A stretch of 64,000 nucleotides of DNA from Carex sylvatica (lineage: Eukaryota > Streptophyta > Magnoliopsida > Poales > Cyperaceae). Every line of letters starts with the position of its first letter. Position 1 is the first letter of the stretch. The stretch is taken from positions 186,001 through 250,000 of the forward strand of contig CAXKVR010000016.1 in NCBI GenBank assembly GCA_964058845.1, in the 5' to 3' direction. A program made the translations under genes and the position numbers. Under the pieces are notes generated by a model. That model ran no database searches. It was not told the DNA's origin and saw only the letters and a list, made by a program, of their open reading frames with translations. Positions 1 to 12,588 of the stretch are shown here, in pieces.

Positions 1-663
1 ATACCAGTGGTATGTCTGGCCCCAGTACATGGTTGCACAGAGATGGTATGGGACCAGGTGATACTGATTGGTACACTATAGTGTCACAGTCCTTGCCTTG
101 ACCTATTTTATTGGACTAAAAATAGCCAAAACGCAGGTACATCCCATTTGATATATCAGTCATGGTATTCTAGTGAATTAACTGACAAAAATCCAATATA
201 AAGAAGACAAACGAAGGTTTCATAGCTTGATTAAACAAAAGAGGGCTGGTAGCAAATTAGGCAATCATTGACTGGCAACATACGAAAGGGGAAACAAAAA
301 TGGTACTCTGCCAGTATTTAATTGTACAAAGTACCAAGTGCCACAGCTTGGCACCAGTGCATGGCTGTAAAAAGTGTGGGTAACACCAGATCATACTGAT
401 CAGTAGAGGACAGCATCAAAGTCTTTGCCTTGACCTAAATTACTGGACTAACATAAAAAAAAACCAGGCGCACTCCATTCAATAAATTGGTTGTAGTATT
501 CTTGTGATTTTTAATGGAAAGTAGTCCAGTATTTAAAAAAAAAAAAGAATTGAAGGATCATGGCTTGATTGAACAAAGAATAGTATTCACGGATGGATTA
601 AACAAGTCAAAACAGTTCATGGTCATAGACCAATTTCAAATTTTAAAATCTATAATTTCTAAC
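1..663 (-). other. Intron 2 of the MACPF gene (partial), with diverged tandem duplication
   Basis: There is no coding similarity in this stretch. Two diverged copies of a block of roughly 330 bp lie head to tail, about 1-250 and 325-585. Matching landmarks are 'ttgccttgacct' at 94 and 424, and 'cttgatt' within the related blocks at 221-240 and 559-578. Many substitutions and indels make it an old duplication. Confidence 0.55.
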
Positions 664-902
664 CTGGCAAGAGCAACTGGGTCCCAGTTGGGGGGAACAG
701 CCTTTTTAACTTCATCTCGAAGAATTAAAGGAGAAGCTCTTAAATGTAAATTGTACAAGCAAATGAAATTTCCATCAAAAGCCAGGTGTTTGGCCTCTTT
801 GGCATCCTCTAACCATGCACCGGTAAGGTCAAATAAGGAATTAAAAAGACCCGATGGCACCTTTCCTGGTACTGAACAACCCTGATTAATAAGCTCTGAC
901 AT
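664..902 (-). CDS. MACPF-domain protein, exon 2 (partial gene)
   Basis: This is the second coding exon of a plant MACPF (membrane attack complex/perforin) domain protein. Family members such as CAD1 and NSL1 restrain salicylic-acid-dependent cell death. The exon opens after a CAG acceptor at 903-905 and closes at a GT donor at 662-663. Its 239 bp leave two bases of an Arg codon, as expected for the conserved 'WDPxALAR' sequence just before the MACPF core. Family-typical text is visible: 'GKVPSGLFN', 'LAFDGNF', 'AVPPNWDP'. Later exons would lie left of base 1, and I found no further exon in 1-663. The closest relatives I recall are the At1g14780 and At4g24290 types. The family call is firm; the subgroup is not. 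Confidence 0.85.
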
Positions 903-1233
903 CTGCCAAAAAGCAAATTAAATATAAATCATAAGCTACTGCTGTATAATCAAAACGATTTTCTGATATTATTTGGTTTTTGTCATTCAAATGTATAATC
1001 AGGTATGATTTCGGTGTTAAAACAAAGTTAATTCAGCATAATAAAACATCAATCAGGCAGATAGGTACCGAACCAGTCCTGGTTTGGTGCTAACCGCATC
1101 TCTAATTATCCTTAGCATGCAACCAAAGGATTATTAAACAAGTTTTAAAATGGATATGCAAAATAAGACCCACATGTCAGAACTGTAAGTAAAACAACAA
1201 ATGGAGAAGAAAAACCAGTATAGCAATACAAAC

Positions 1234-1494
1234 CTGATTGAATTCAAGAATATCAGACTGGAACCGCATGCGGTCACCCTTGTCACACCCGATATCACGC
1301 GACACCCGGCGAATCGTGGGCCCCCCTGGGATGGCCACATCATGCAAACTTTTGTCATCTAATTCCACCAACCTCCCCCTTTCCCCTTTGGCAAATCTCA
1401 ATCTAAAATCATTTGCCAAGTCGAAGCCTCGGCCGAGAGCTGCCAGAGCTGCTTCTCCTATCCCATCTGCCACGGACATATCTAATTCTTCCAT
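1234..1494 (-). CDS. MACPF-domain protein, exon 1 with start codon
   Basis: First coding exon, 261 bp (87 codons, phase 0), starting at the ATG read from 1494 and ending at a CAG/GT donor at 1233-1234. The product begins MEELDMSVADGIGEAALAAL and continues with the family blocks 'GRGFDLANDFRLRF', 'RLVELDD' and 'CDKGDRMRFQSDILEFNQ'. These match the N-terminus of plant MACPF proteins, which lack a signal peptide; none is seen here. Intron 1 runs 903-1233 (331 bp). Together the two visible exons give about 166 residues of a protein that is usually near 600. No frameshift or stop interrupts them, so the gene looks intact as far as it can be read. Confidence 0.87.
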
Positions 1495-1816
1495 GTTTTA
1501 TTTTCTTTTCTCTATATCTTCAGTGTATGTATCTGTGATCTCTAGAGGAGATGAGCAGGAAACATTTGATTATGTGATTTTGTTTGTTTTACCTCTCCTG
1601 TCTCTATACTAATACTATACACCAATGAATTGGAGGTGTAGAAGAAGCACCTTCTTTTGATTTGATTGTGCTGGGTTGCTTGACTAATGAATAATTGAGA
1701 CGCCAAGAACAAATTAAAATAGGAAAAGATTGGGTATTTGTATATATATATATTACTAGATACTGTTATTTGACTAGAGGGATAACTTGTTGAGTTACCA
1801 GTAAGTAATTTGGAGA

Positions 1817-1833
1817 GGGGGGGGGGGGGGGGG
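1817..1833. repeat. Poly-G run (17 G)
   Basis: An uninterrupted run of 17 G in the promoter side of the MACPF gene. It is followed by GGGG and GGG, so this strand could fold as a G-quadruplex. The exact length may be uncertain from sequencing. Confidence 0.8.
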
Positions 1834-4800
1834 CTTGGGGTTTGGATTAGAGAGAGAGAAGGGAGGCTTGTTGAGTCTTGACTAGAAACTAAATAGAAAG
1901 AAAAAAGAATTTGAGGTTGATGTATCCTTCTTGGGGAGGGAGGCTCAGGCTGGAATGAATTTCAGATTTTGATGCCTTTGAAAAAGATATATAAAATAAG
2001 ACAAGGGGAGGTGTCATGGGAGTGGAGACGGAAAGAGAGTGTAAAAAGTAAAAACAAATGGATTGCAAAGTTGTTTGTTTTTTGTGTGAGAAACGAGTTT
2101 GTCCAATCTACATCTCGCTTGTCAGTTCTTCTGTGCTCAAAATTTTGTCTATTTTTTGGGAGTAATTGACAAGTAATAAGGTGGTGAATCCTGTAGAAAT
2201 ACTTAATTTCATCTTGCTATTATATGCAACTTTGTTATTTGTCATGATTTTCTTTTGTAGCGATAGTTTTTTAAAATGATTGAAATGCATTTGAACAAAA
2301 AAAGGCACACAGAAGTTCTCTAGAGGAGTTAAGCACAAACGATCCCAGCTCTTTTAAGGAAAAGAAAAAATAATAGAGAGAGAGCAGCGTGGGGACCACC
2401 GTAGCGTAGCAGGAAAGACCGGGAAGGAAGGCGGATGCTGAAGGTCAACAAATAGTGGGGTCCAGAGGGAGGTTGACCGCCGTAGATATTTGAAGTTAGA
2501 AGAGATTTCCTTTGCTAGATACCGACCGGGCCCATTAATTACTAGTGCAAGACTGCAAGTGCATGCTTCAGACTTTTTTTTATTTTTAACTTTGTTGACA
2601 CAATCGCAGCGCAGCGCAGGCGGTGCTGTTTTAATTATTTATTCATTTGATGCGCTGTACGGAGTAAAAAATCCTCTGTTAATAATCTTTACCTCCGGGC
2701 TCCGATCGAGTTCCGATTAGCCTAGCGGGTGGGTGGGTGGGTGGCGGTTGGTTCCTTCTTAAATTTGCGAATTTATTACATCATTTTGATTAGTCAATTC
2801 AATTCAATTCAATTGTGAGCAACTTAACTTCCATCCTATACTATATATTTCTAATTCTACTTGACACGGCAGGTAAGCTAAGCTTCCATATATATGTAAT
2901 TAATAACCGTTCCATTTAAAATTAAGAAATGCTTCAAATTTATCTAAAATAGGAGCCGTGCTAATCAATCGTTTCCGACATTCAAGTCCTTGGCTTTGAT
3001 TGCGCCGTGTTTAACAAGATGAACAGTTTGAAACGACCGTTAGAATTTTGAAAAGTTGAATATTGAGTCATTGCGGACTCATCTCCCTCCCGATAGCTAA
3101 TCAATCAAACTATATACGCCCTTGAAGATATTGATTTGACGATCGAGTTGAAGATATTGATTATTTGTTGGATCAGATATATATATATATATCTCTCTCT
3201 CAATTAATTAAGTTGGTCAGATATCAAAATCAATTGACCGCCTCAAGTTAATTTGTTATTGATTTGTTCTAATTAAGCTCTATGACTGTAACGTGAAAAT
3301 TAAACTGCTAACTTTTGCTGAAAAAGATTTCAACTTGACTCCGAATTAATTAAAGGGTAACCATTGGTAAACTTATGTTAAAGTTTAAATAATCGATCGA
3401 TTCTAATTTCTAACCGTTAAATATAATCTTTATATTAAAATATACTTGCAGATTAAATTTTGTATTTTTTTTTTTTATAATTTTATTACTATTTTTAGAT
3501 AGATAGAAAATCATTGTTTTTGGATGGTTCATAATTTTCAAATCCAGTGATTTTCTACATGTCTAGAAAAATAAAAATCATATTGAATGATTCGATCAAC
3601 TATTTAAATTTTAAAAACAAGATATAAGTTCATCGCAAATCGCTGTGTAATATGCATATTACCACAGCCTCACTCTAATTTTTAAGATATTTCTTGTAAA
3701 TGCGCTTACTATTTACAAAGAGTCTCAACTATTAAGGTGCACAATTTAATTTAATTTTAGTTCAAAATAGTTAAACACTCAACTAGAATGCACATTTATT
3801 TCTGAACTCAATACTCATATAATTCAATTCAATTCAATTCATTAGTTGTTCATAGCTGTCATTCGTTATGACCAAAATTATATTAATATACTGATCTTTT
3901 GATATTAATCAATAATTATTTTTTAAACACTCAAAATTATTGTAAAATAACAATTAATTCCAATCAGAACTAATGCAAGCTAGCTCTGTGCCTCTGTGGA
4001 CTGTGTGGTTATATAAATATTTCTAGTATGTCATACGTACTACGGCATCATGTCGTCGTCAGGCCAACGGTAAATATATATATATAGCTCCTTAATTCTG
4101 CTGTTACTTTGGATCACAATACATATTCCTAATTTAATACTCTCATCTAAATCCACAACAATAAAATCTGCGAATTTTAAAATTTTCTTACATTATTGTA
4201 AGAAGATCCGTCCGCCTACAAATCTTCAACTCTTAATAACTTATCATATTCATATCCAACAGAATCAAATGCAAAATTCTATATCAGTTTCTAATTAAAA
4301 TTATAATATTCACAAAAACAAAAACAAAAATAAAATATAGAAATTGAATTTTGTTCGAAAGACTTTGGACAAGCCTCCTTCAAAGCTGGACCTAAACTGT
4401 GTAATATTATGTATTAGAATTCATGTAAAAATATTTAAAATTTAATAAATTTGAACGGTCACGTAAATCTAAATAGTCTGTGTGAATTTTAGTACAAATT
4501 GGATGGTTTAGAACTGTCTTTGAAATATCCTTTGTTCAAAGCCCTTTGAACAAAAACGCCGGTCCATTCGCATTATCTTTAGAGCTATTTATTAAATATC
4601 TTATTTATCTGATCCCAATAACTATATATCGATATCACAAATTAAATATTCTAAAGAAAGAAAATAGAATTTTGATAAATTTTTAGATTTTTATTAGTTG
4701 TTCCCTAATTCTTCGTCTTCTCTTCTACAAATTTCAAAAACACTGTCATAATATCTTAGCTATACCTATATAAGTTTCAATTTCAAAGTATAATGGAAAA

Positions 4801-4920
4801 GTAAGAATTAATTTCAGAAATTTCATCGTCTTCTTATTTATTTATTTTTACCGAGAATATATTTTCTTATTATTGAAAATTTTAAGTTGCCATGTCATAT
4901 TTCAGTTGAAAGTAATATTA

Positions 4921-4946
4921 TTGTTGTTGTTGTTGTTGTTGTTGTT
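4921..4946. repeat. (TTG)n microsatellite
   Basis: Eight perfect TTG units plus two bases in AT-rich spacer. Confidence 0.85.
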
Positions 4947-5071
4947 TTTACTACGTAAAAAGCTGAATGTATACTCTTCATCAGTTATGTTATGAATTTA
5001 TGATGCATTTTTGTTATTTAGGAACTCTGTTAAAATAATATTAACAAAATGCACCTAGATAATTAATGAGT

Positions 5072-5076
5072 ATACA
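5072..5076. repeat. Target-site duplication ATACA, left copy
   Basis: Five bases immediately before the 5' LTR, repeated exactly at 15195-15199 after the 3' LTR. Confidence 0.9.
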
Positions 5077-7642
5077 TGTGACATAATGAATTTTATAATA
5101 AATATTTTATACTGACTGATTGAGTTAAGGCGTTAAGAATCGAATAATAAATATAGAAAAACGGTCCAGTGCGGATGGATGACCCGCACTGCGGGTGGCT
5201 TCACCCGCACTGGGACAAGTTCCTTAATAAACGGCTGCAATTTCCTCTGGGTGCGGATGGTGGTGCGGATGGGCACACGCACTGCGGGTGAGTTCTGTAC
5301 TCTTCTGAAAATTTCGCTAAGTACTGAATGCGGATGGGAGCATCCGCACTGGCCTCAGTGCGTCCGCACTAGGCTCGGACATTTTTTCTGCGCCGTGAGT
5401 GCGGCTGGACGGATCCGCAGTGCGGATGATCGGTCCGCACTGGGGTGTGTTTGTTATTTGCGCAGTGAATGCGGCTGGATGGATCCGCAGTGCGGATGAG
5501 TGATCCGCACTGGGGTGTAATTTTGCTATTTTTGAGGATTATTTTGCAAATTTCCAAATATTAACTAAAAACATTTCTTCTTATTATCATTCCACTGAAA
5601 TAATATTACATAAGGGCCTATTTGTAATAAATATTTTCAAGTAGTTAATAACTAAAAGTTGTAGGGGCATATTTGCAAAATTCCAAATATTAAAATCAAA
5701 TACCTTTCTTCTTCATTTCATTTCCACCGAAATATTTTATCAAAACCGTAAGGAGCTAGGTTTAGGCCGAAGAAAAAGGGAAAGAGAGAGAGAGAGAGAA
5801 ATTGAGCGCGGAAACTGATCGAACTGACCGGAAAATTGAGATTCGAGCTGAATTGACGATCCTTGATCGATTATAAAGCTTCAATTTAGTATATCTTTCT
5901 CCCTTGGTAATTTCTTGAAAACCCTAATTTATTCGATTTATTCGATTTGTCATGATTTCGGTTGAAACGTGTGATTAGGGTTTCGTAATCGAGTTCTAGC
6001 TCGATTAGTTGTTAATTTGTGATAATTGATACGATTTATCTTCCTTTTCTCTTGAAAACCCTAATTTTAATTGATTGGTTATATTTTGGTGAAATTCGAA
6101 TTCGAATTTGAGTTGAAACGTTATAACTCGATAATCGAATTGATTTGCTTGTGGAATTTGGAATTGAACTAGGGTTTTGGGGTTGGATTGAAATGGAAAG
6201 GAATTATGATAGTTTCATGTGAAACTCTGGAAATTGTTGGAATTAATCGAGTTATAACTTCGTTAAAACCTATCGGATATTAATCGAACGCGTTAATCGA
6301 ATTTAACGTGTAAAATAGGTGGTAATCATACGAGGCAAAGGATTTCTGGATCGTTCGAGACGCCTGAGCCTTAGTCGAGCGTGCTATTACTCAGGTGCGG
6401 GGTTTCTGGACTTGTCTGATAGTTTATATTCAGAAATTAAACTGTGTTTTTGATTCATGTAATTAAACTGTGTTTCGATTCATATGCATTGCATTGCCCA
6501 AATAAAGTGAAACTTGAATTGTTTAAATCTGATTGATTTGCATGCTGGTATGGTTATTATTTGTGTTGATCTGAATGATCTGATTTTGGAATTAAAGTCA
6601 CCGTGCTTTATATCACCATCGGTTGGTGGATATGGTATTATTGTCATCCACCGTGATGACGTCACCCAGGGGGTGAATCCGGATTTGTCAAAGTCTAATG
6701 CATGGACGTTTGACGCTCAGTGTTCTAAAGCTTTAGATCGTCTGGCCCTCGGCAGTTCCCAGTACCGGTTGGGACGAGGGGTAAGTGACTTTGTATTATG
6801 ATTTTGGTTATGGGTGACTGTGTATCGGAGGCATTACCCAGGGGGTAACGCGTTTGGATGGTCAATTGGATTTATATGGATTTCCGGATATGAATTAGAA
6901 CCAGACTTTTAATTAAACAGTTAAGCCTGTAACTACAGATGAGTGTCATGAGAAAAGGTTTTACCTGGTACAGCCGTCTGTAGGTGTCTGTAACCCTACA
7001 GACGAGTGGGAACGAATTGGGGTCCAGTTTGGTGGAACATCTGTAGTTACTACCAGATATTCTGAAATCGAGTTAAACCAAACATTGTGTGCTTGAATTT
7101 CATCTTGGCAATTCCTGATTTGTGATTTCATTTGAATAAATGTTGTCGGGTTTGTGTATTTATGTTTATATATGATTATAAACTGATCTGAGCTTTATTT
7201 GTGTTATTTTTTTGAATATAATCTGTGATTGCAAGTCCAGGGACGATTTGTGGCAATTTATCGCACTGAGAATTCAATTCTCATCCCCTCTTTTGGGTTA
7301 ATTTTTCAGGTACCGGTTCGGTGGATCCGAGAGAGACACGAGGTCGGTAGGCCTGGTTTTCACCGTTGCTTAGCTGTCTGGTATTTTGACATTAGAGACA
7401 TGTATATATTTATGTTTTGATTGTATATATATATGTGTTCTCTATGTCATTTGGTGATACGGATTTTGTATGATATTACCTGACCAGTTGGGATTTATGA
7501 ACTGTTTTTTTTAGTTATTTGTTTGTTTGTTTGGTTGTGTTTTACTTTCTATTATATCGTACTTGCCTTGTAGGCATACGGGCAACCGTATGTCTACGGC
7601 AGGAGGCACCCGTCACGCCTCGTGGGGCCGCGGGGTGTGACA
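5077..7642 (+). repeat. 5' LTR of the gypsy element
   Basis: 2,566 bp, running from TGTGACATAATG to GGGGTGTGACA. Near its start, at about 5160-5517, is a GC-rich block of repeated inverted motifs of the kind TGCGGAT...ATCCGCA. A GA-rich stretch near 5770-5800 and three telo-box-like motifs (AAACCCTAA at about 5919 and 6056, and its reverse near 5975) follow, a composition seen in plant gene leaders. Transcription probably starts in the LTR but I cannot fix the site. The same features recur in the 3' LTR at an offset of +7552. Confidence 0.93.
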
Positions 7643-7656
7643 GGTCCTTCCCCGGT

Positions 7657-7668
7657 TGGTATCAGAGC
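7657..7668 (+). other. Primer binding site (initiator tRNA-Met)
   Basis: TGGTATCAGAGC is the complement of the 3' end of plant initiator tRNA-Met. It lies 14 bases after the LTR end, farther than the few bases usual for plant LTR elements. Confidence 0.85.
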
Positions 7669-7804
7669 ATGGTTTAGAACCTGAACCAGACTTGTTTGGA
7701 TACGAGAGTGGTATACGTATTAATGGGGTCGTCGCGACTATACGAATTTCGTATGATAAGTAAGGAATATCGAATATTATAAACTAACTGTGTTTATTCA
7801 GAAA

Positions 7805-10800
7805 ATGGAAACACCACACCGAGGTAGAGGCAGACCTCGGAGGAATACGGAATTGATTATCGAGCCAGCTGCGGATCAGGCTGGGGCTGGTCCAACTGGT
7901 GCTGAGGGAGCTGGTGGCGCTGGAGGAGCGCCAGGTAGAGACCGGGACATAGATGACCGGCTGATTGCGGCCTACGAGAGAGGTCGCCAAGCAGAGATGC
8001 GGGATGCAGCACCGGTGGTTCGCGGTGGTGCACCCGAAGAGTTTAGAAGGCTTTATGACTCGTTTCTGCGCTTGAATCCGCCGCGCTATGATGGAACCGG
8101 CGGGTATGCGGCAGCCGAGGAATGGCTGGCGCAAATAAATGCAAAGATGAACTTATGCCGCGCACCTGAGGATGACAAAGTAGAGGTAACTGAACAGCAA
8201 TTGGAGGGTGACGCAAGGTTTTGGTGGGACGGGGCCCGACGCAGTTATGTCGGGGAGGAAGTGAGGATTCCGTGGGAATGGTTTGAACAGCAGTTCAACC
8301 GGAGGTTTCTGAGCAATATCCAACGTGAAGCGCTGCGGAGAAAGTTTCTGGAATTGAGGCAAAATGGGCGTCCGGTGGGGGATTACAATAGTGAGTTTCT
8401 GGCGTTGTCGCGGTATGCATCAGATATTCAGACTGACGCGGCAAGGTATCACAGGCACTATTTGGATGGTTTGGATGGAAATATATCGATGATTGTTGAT
8501 ACTCCGACTGCTACGGAGTTGCAATCTATGATGGATCATGCAGAGCAGATAGAGATGCATGGAAAGCGGAGGAAAGAGCAATTGACCGAGAGAAATGTAA
8601 AACAGAAGGATGCTCAGAGTGGGCAAATGTCGAGGTCGAGGGGAGGACCATCATTTGCTAGACCCCCTCGGTCGAATATGGCGCCGAGACCCCCGTTTAG
8701 ACAGATTTCTATGCCGGGTTTTAGACCGGTGATTCCTTCGCAATGGTGCCGATCGTGCAATCAAGCGCACGATGAGGTTGAGTGTAGGCGCAAGACTAAC
8801 GCTTGTTTCATATGTGGTAGCGCGGGACATTGGGCGAGGGAGTGCCCGAATGCGCTTATGAGGATGCGAGGCGCTGATAGCGCGGGAGGGTCCGCTAGCG
8901 TTGGGCGCGGAGCGCCGACGTGGCGTGGACGTGGTGCATCTCAAGCTGGCGGGGCTAACGCTAGCAGGGCTAGCAGCGCCGGTAGCGTCGGCAGGGTTAG
9001 CGGCGCTGGCAGTGCCGGTAGCGCCGGCAGGAACGATGGCAGGGCAGCGGCGCATGCGCTTAACATAGCTGGAACTTCGCGCAACGCTGCAACTGCGCTG
9101 GGAGATGGCCAGACTGACGTCATGACAGGTATACTCTCTATATCTGATCAGGATGCGTATTGTTTGATTGATACGGGGTGCAGCCATTCTATTGTGTCGA
9201 AGGAATTGGTAGAAAAAGGGAATTGGCCAATTGAGACGTGTAATCAAGTTGTAAATGTTCAAACCCCGTTTGGTTCAACTGATCGAGGAATCACTTTATG
9301 CCGAAATCGAAAGATTAAGATAGATGGGAGGGAGTTCGAGGCGGACTTGTTGGTGATGGAGATTACCGGCTACGACGTGTTATTGGGTATGGACTGGTTG
9401 ACGAGACACGCTGCTACTATCGATTGTCCGCATCGTCGGATCCATTTCGCGAATTCAAGAGGTATGTCTTGCATACTCAATTGTAGAGAAATTGGGAAAC
9501 TAACACCGTGTATTTCGGCTGTAGAGATGAAACATTTATTAGAATCAGGGTGTGATGCTTACTTGGCGGCCGTGGTTTATGTGTCTGCGACAGTTCCAGA
9601 AATCAGCACCATTCCGGTGGTTTCAGAATTTGTGGATGTATTTCCGGAAGAGATTGTAGGGTTGCCACCTGAACGAGAAGTGGAGTTCGGTATCGAACTG
9701 GTACCGGGCACAACACCGATTTCAAAAGCGCCGTATCGAATGGCACCGGCAGAACTGAAAGAACTCAAGGCACAGTTGGAAGATATGTTGGAGAGTGGAT
9801 TTATCAGACCTAGCACGTCGCCATGGGGCGCGCCAGTATTGTTTGTCAAGAAGAAAGATGGAACATTGCGGTTATGCATTGATTACCGCGAGTTGAACAA
9901 GGTAACTGTGAAAAATAAATATCCGTTACCTCGGATTGACGATCTGTTTGATCAGTTACAGGGATCCTCAATATATTCAAAGATTGATCTGAGAACAGGG
10001 TATCACCAGCTGAGAATACGGCCGAGCGATGTGGATAAGACAGCGTTCCGTACAAGGTACGGGCATTATGAATACCTGGTTATGCCGTTTGGGCTGACGA
10101 ACGCACCGGCAGCGTTCATGGACTTGATGCACCGTGTGTTTCACGATCTGTTGGATTCTACAGTTGTGGTGTTCATTGATGATATACTGGTGTATTCGCG
10201 TTCGCGAGAAGAACATGAGGTACATCTTAGAATTGTATTGCAAAGATTGCGTGAACATCAGTTATTCGCAAAGTTGTCGAAATGTGAATTCTGGTTGGAG
10301 GAAGTTACGTTTTTGGGGCATGTGGTTTCTGGAAAAGGGTTAGCGGTGGATTCCGAAAAGATTCGGGCTGTGACAGATTGGAAAAGGCCGGAGACAGTTA
10401 CTGAAATTCGCAGCTTTCTGGGGTTAGCTGGGTACTACAGGAGATTTGTACTCGGATTTTCGCGGTTAGCTGCTCCACTTACAAAATTGTTGCACAAAGG
10501 TGTGAAATTTGATTGGGGTATCGCGCAAGATAAAAGTTTCGAGGAATTGAAAAGTCGGCTGGTATCCGCGCCAGTCCTTGCTATGCCGACTGCTGATAAA
10601 GAGTACACGGTTTACACCGATGCATCTCGATTGGGTTTGGGTTGCGTATTGATGCAAGATAATCATGTAATTGCCTACGCATCTCGGCAATTGCGACCGC
10701 ACGAGCAAAACTACCCGACGCATGATTTGGAGTTAGCGGCGGTGATATTTGCGCTGAAGATTTGGCGGCATTACTTGTATGGCGTGAAATGCCGAATCTA

Positions 10801-12577
10801 TACTGATCATCAAAGTCTGAAATACATCTTCACGCAAAGGGAGTTAAATTTGAGACAAAGGCGGTGGTTAGAATTGATGAAAGACTATGACTTGGATATC
10901 CAGTATCATGCAGGAAAAGCGAACAGTGTAGCAGATGCATTGAGCAGAAAGAGTCAGGTAAACCTGGCGTCGGTGATTACAAGTGAAACTCATCTTCTCG
11001 AGAAAATACGCAGAATGGAAATACATGTTGGCGCGTCACGCAAATTAGCGTTGGAAGTTGCATCTAAATGTAATAGAAGTGAGGTTGGGACTAGCGCAAC
11101 TGCAATTGCGTCGGTTGTGCTAGCAGCGGTTGAAATTCGATCGGAATTACACGAGCAGATTCGTGCAGAGCAACAGAATGATCCGAAATGTCAGAAATTC
11201 AAACTGCACTATGAGTCAAACGCTGATTCACCGTTTCAAGTTCAAGGAGATGGCATCTTGCGGTTTCACGACCGCATTTGTGTACCAAGTAATTCGGAGT
11301 TGAAAGATCTGATTTTGTCAGAGGCGCACAATTCGGGATACGCTATCCATCCGGGAGAGGTAAAAATGTATCAAGATCTAAAGAAGTATTTTTGGTGGCC
11401 AAAGATGAAAAAGGAAGTACAAAGGTACGTTGAAAAGTGTCAAATATGTCAGCAAGTTAAAGCGGATCGGCAGAGAAAAGCATGATTACTAAGACCGCTG
11501 GAAATACCTACAAGGAAGTTTGAATCAATCACGATGGATTTCGTAAGTGGATTTCCGAGAACTGTCGGAAGGTATAATACAGTTTGGGTGATTGTGGATC
11601 GATTAACGAAGATAGCGCATTTCATTCCGCTTCGAATTGAGACATATGGGCCAGAATTGGCGGAATTGTTTCTGAAATATCAGTTTAAGTACCATGGTTG
11701 CTCGCGCAATATTATTTCTGACCGAGACCCTCGGTTCACTTCTCATTTCTGGGAAAGTTTTCAAGAAACAATGGGTACCAAATTGAGATTCAGTACCGCG
11801 CATCATCCGCAGACTGACGGTCAGTCTGAGCGCACCATTCAGACGCTGGAAGACATGTTGCGCTCCTGCGCGCTAAGTTTACAAGGTTCGTGGGTTGATC
11901 ATTTGTATCTGGTGGAGTTTGCGTATAACAACAGTTATCATTCGAGCATTGGTATGTCACCGCAAGAGGCGCTGACAGGGCAGCAGTGCCGTACTCCATT
12001 GTGGTGGGGACCAGCGGGTACCTATCCACCTACAGGGCCGCAAATGTTAGAAGAAATTGCTGAGAAAACAAAGATGGTTATGAGTCGGCTCAAATCGGCT
12101 CAAGAAAGGCAAAAGAAATATGCGGATGTTCACCGAAGACCGTTGGAATTTCAAGAAAGTGATCACGTATGGCTTCGAGTTTCGCCTGTCAGAGGCGTGC
12201 ATCGATTTGGTGTTTCGGGCAAGCTAAGTCCTCGATATATTGGGCCGTTCCAGATTTTGCGACGAGTTGGACCGGTTGCATACGAGCTTGCACTACCACC
12301 AGCGTTGGACCGGGTTCATCCGGTATTTCATGTATCACAGTTACGCAGATATGTGCGAGATCCGTCGCATTGTATTGATCACTCGGGTTTATACGTACAA
12401 GATGATCTGACATATCAAGAAGAACCAATGCAGATATTGGATCGAAAAGAGCAACGGCTACGAAGCAAAGCGATTCAGCTCGTGTTGGTAAAATGGGGAC
12501 GCCATTCCGATAAGGAAGCGACGTGGGAGCTCGAAGAGAGCATACGAGAAAAGTATCCGGAGTTATTCGACAATTAA
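7805..12577 (+). pseudogene. gag-pol polyprotein of the gypsy element, one in-frame stop
   Basis: The frame opens at ATG 7805; a GTG at 7790 is also in frame. It reads 1,226 residues to a TGA at 11483-11485, then continues in the same frame to TAA at 12575-12577. With ATG as 1: gag capsid region to about 320; zinc knuckle CX2CX4HX4C at 334-347 ([14 protein letters not shown]); protease DTG at 456-458; RT from about 635 with FIDD at 790-793; RNase H with catalytic Asp near 939; integrase HHCC zinc finger from about His1182 to Cys1212 and beyond. After the stop, the integrase catalytic D-D-35-E residues are all present (Asp near 11537, then 'SDRDPRF' and 'DGQSER'). A chromodomain-like C-terminus ends the frame. 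The stop falls just after the integrase zinc finger, at a place where relatives usually carry Gly, so one base change explains it. Everything else looks functional. Confidence 0.92.
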
Positions 12578-12588
12578 GGTACGAAATC

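Larger units (their letters stand above)
1495..5071. other. Upstream region of the MACPF gene and AT-rich spacer
   Basis: No credible coding exon is seen. The first few hundred bases should hold the MACPF promoter and leader, but no single TATA box stands out. Low-complexity tracts include a 17-G run at 1817-1833, GT/GGGT repeats near 2730-2743, CAATT pentamers near 2793-2812 and 3823-3842, and (TTG)n at 4921-4946. Around 3480-3600 a small imperfect inverted repeat resembles the inner part of the MITE family found at 28.9 and 61.3 kb. Confidence 0.5.

Noticed and set aside
5179..5499. Open frame of about 106 codons within the GC-rich LTR block, repeated at 12713-13051
   Set aside because: It arises from the short repeated motif; no family resemblance and low-complexity composition.
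8651..9262. Long minus-strand frame opposite gag
   Set aside because: It is the complement of the GC-rich gag and zinc-knuckle region of a well-supported gag-pol frame.
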